DNA from: Chloroflexota bacterium
Lineage (GTDB): Bacteria > Chloroflexota > UBA6077 > CF-72
Direction: 5' to 3'
DNA length: 5,426 nucleotides
Assembly: GCA_019247135.1 (NCBI GenBank)
Contig: JAFAPL010001011.1
Coordinates: 1 to 5,426 of the forward strand
This document shows, in pieces, positions 4,153 to 5,426 of this stretch (within the stretch, counting starts at the first letter, position 1; each line of letters opens with the position of its first letter). The notes beneath the pieces were generated by a model. That model saw only the letters and a program-made list of their open reading frames with translations, did no database searches and was not told the DNA's origin. Both the position numbers and the translations under genes were made by a program.

Positions 4153-5426
4153 ATGGACCGTTACGAGCCACAGATCATCGAACGCCACTGGCAAGCCGAG
4201 TGGCGCCGCACGCGGATCTACGAGCCGGACCTTCGTGGGGCCGAAAGGCCGTTCTACAACCTGATGATGTTCCCCTATCCGTCAGCGGAGGGGCTACACG
4301 TCGGCAACGTGTTCGCCTACACGGGCGCGGATGTTCAGGGGCGCTTCATGGCCATGCGCGGCTACGACGTGTTCGAGCCCATGGGCTTCGACGCCTTCGG
4401 TATCCACAGTGAAAACTTCTCAATCAAACGCAACGTGCATCCGCGCGAGCTGACGGCACGCAACATCCAGAACTTCCGAGAACGACAGCTCGAGCGGATT
4501 GGCAACCGCTTCGACTGGTCGCGCGCCGTCAACACGACTGACTCGGCGTACTACCGCTGGACGCAGTGGATCTTTCTGCAGCTGTACCGAGCGGGTCTGG
4601 CCGTGCGCAAATCGGCGCCTGTCAACTGGTGTCCCGCGGACCAGACCGTGCTTGCCGACGAGCTGGTGATCGACGGCCGCTGCGAGCGCTGTTCGACGCC
4701 GGTCGTCGAGAAGACACTCGAGCAGTGGTTCCTGCGCATCACCGCCTACGCCAATCGTCTGCTCGAGAACCTCGATGGCCTGGACTGGCCCGACGTGGTG
4801 AAGACTGCGCAGCGCAACTGGATTGGCCGTGCTGAAGACGGGACGTTTCGGCTGCGCGATTGGCTCATTTCGCGTCAACGCTACTGGGGGACACCGATTC
4901 CGATCGTCTATTGTTCGGGGTGTGGCAGCGTGCCCGTGCCCGAGGAGCAGCTGCCCGTGCTCCTGCCCGACACTGAGCACTGGCGTGGCCGCGGAACAGG
5001 GTCGTCGCCGCTGGCCGATATTCCGGAGTTCGTCAACACGACCTGCCCGCAATGTGGCGGACCGGCCCGCCGAGAAACCGATGTCGCCGATAATTTCCTC
5101 GACTCCGCATGGTATTTTCTCAGGTATCCGTCAGCCCACGTCCACGACAGGCCGTTCGATCCCGAGCTGACTGAAAAATGGCTGCCTGTGGACATGTACG
5201 TCGGTGGGGCCGAACACGCCGTCCTGCACCTGATGTACAGCCGATTCATCACCATGGCGCTGCACGATCTCGGTCACCTCGACTTCGAAGAGCCCTTCAC
5301 CCGTTTTCGCTCGAACGGACTGCTGGTCATGCGCGGCGCGAAGATCAGCAAGAGTCGCGGCAATGTGGTCAATCCAGATGAATACATCGACCGTCACGGC
5401 GCGGACGCGCTGCGCATGTTCCTGCT
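4153..5426 (+). CDS. leuS: Leucyl-tRNA synthetase lacking the CP1 editing domain (3' end beyond window)
   Basis: This class I synthetase charges tRNA-Leu with leucine in the cytoplasm; 424 codons are visible. Landmarks are a HIGH-type motif LHVGN (48-52), GFDAFGIHSEN (78-88), a zinc-knuckle-like CPAD...CERC (160-180), LEQWFLRITAYA (189-200), RNWIGR (221-226), LRDWLISRQRYWG (234-246), a second CSGC...CPQC pair (254-301), the LeuRS signature GGAEHAVLHLMYSRF (351-365) and KISKS (397-401). Only about 7 residues separate RNWIGR from LRDWLISRQ, where ordinary LeuRS carries a CP1 editing domain of well over 150 residues. The insertion usually seen before KMSKS is absent too. The frame is intact across both sites, so this looks like a natural compact form and not a broken gene. 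The anticodon-binding and C-terminal parts are out of view. The start is supported by GGAG and follows the attenuator. Identity as LeuRS is firm. Confidence 0.93.
   Translation, partial: MDRYEPQIIERHWQAEWRRTRIYEPDLRGAERPFYNLMMFPYPSAEGLHVGNVFAYTGADVQGRFMAMRGYDVFEPMGFDAFGIHSENFSIKRNVHPRELTARNIQNFRERQLERIGNRFDWSRAVNTTDSAYYRWTQWIFLQLYRAGLAVRKSAPVNWCPADQTVLADELVIDGRCERCSTPVVEKTLEQWFLRITAYANRLLENLDGLDWPDVVKTAQRNWIGRAEDGTFRLRDWLISRQRYWGTPIPIVYCSGCGSVPVPEEQLPVLLPDTEHWRGRGTGSSPLADIPEFVNTTCPQCGGPARRETDVADNFLDSAWYFLRYPSAHVHDRPFDPELTEKWLPVDMYVGGAEHAVLHLMYSRFITMALHDLGHLDFEEPFTRFRSNGLLVMRGAKISKSRGNVVNPDEYIDRHGADALRMFL

Noticed and set aside
4059..4412. Plus-strand frame of 117 codons overlapping the attenuator and leuS
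   Set aside because: It runs out of frame through clearly conserved LeuRS codons and begins inside the terminator; a shadow frame.
4825..4863. Frameshift or pseudogene explanation for the missing LeuRS editing domain
   Set aside because: Both flanking motifs are intact and in the same frame with no stop, and downstream motifs including KISKS are preserved, so a clean natural deletion fits better than decay.

Overview
The window is GC-rich bacterial DNA with tightly packed genes on both strands. The genes overlap by 4 bases or sit behind very short leaders. At least three promoters place a -10 hexamer 6-7 bases before the start codon, so their mRNAs would be leaderless. A luciferase-like (F420-type) oxidoreductase, leaderless transcription and an unusual LeuRS together suggest a lineage such as Chloroflexota, or an Acidobacteriota or Actinobacteriota relative. 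This placement is inference; no marker in the window fixes the phylum.

Layout. At 1-449 (minus) lies the 5' part of an M24-family (creatinase/aminopeptidase P-like) gene that runs off the left edge. It diverges from a plus-strand gene across about 120 bp that holds three nearly abutting, perfect 24-bp palindromes (474-497, 498-521, 523-546). The palindromes are centred between the two proposed starts. From 570 to 3930 runs a three-gene unit joined by 4-base start/stop overlaps: ilvD (dihydroxy-acid dehydratase, branched-chain amino acid synthesis), a compact luciferase-like oxidoreductase, and a classical short-chain dehydrogenase. At 3927-4152 lies a regulatory leader. At 4153-5426 lies leuS (leucyl-tRNA synthetase), cut off by the right edge.

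Two results stand out. First, the leuS leader reads as a complete leucine attenuator. It has a good promoter overlapping the previous stop codon, a leaderless 22-codon leader peptide with three consecutive Leu codons, an antiterminator of 13 pairs, a competing 12-bp intrinsic terminator ending in a T run, and then a ribosome site for leuS. Second, the LeuRS seems to lack the whole CP1 editing domain: the sequence goes from the NWIGR motif straight into the LRDWLISRQRYWG motif in one uninterrupted frame. It also lacks the usual insertion before the KMSKS loop.

Together the window links branched-chain amino acid synthesis (ilvD) with use of leucine in translation (leuS). leuS appears to have its own promoter and leucine-sensing control rather than being simply part of the ilvD operon. 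The roles of the M24, luciferase-like and SDR proteins cannot be fixed from sequence alone.
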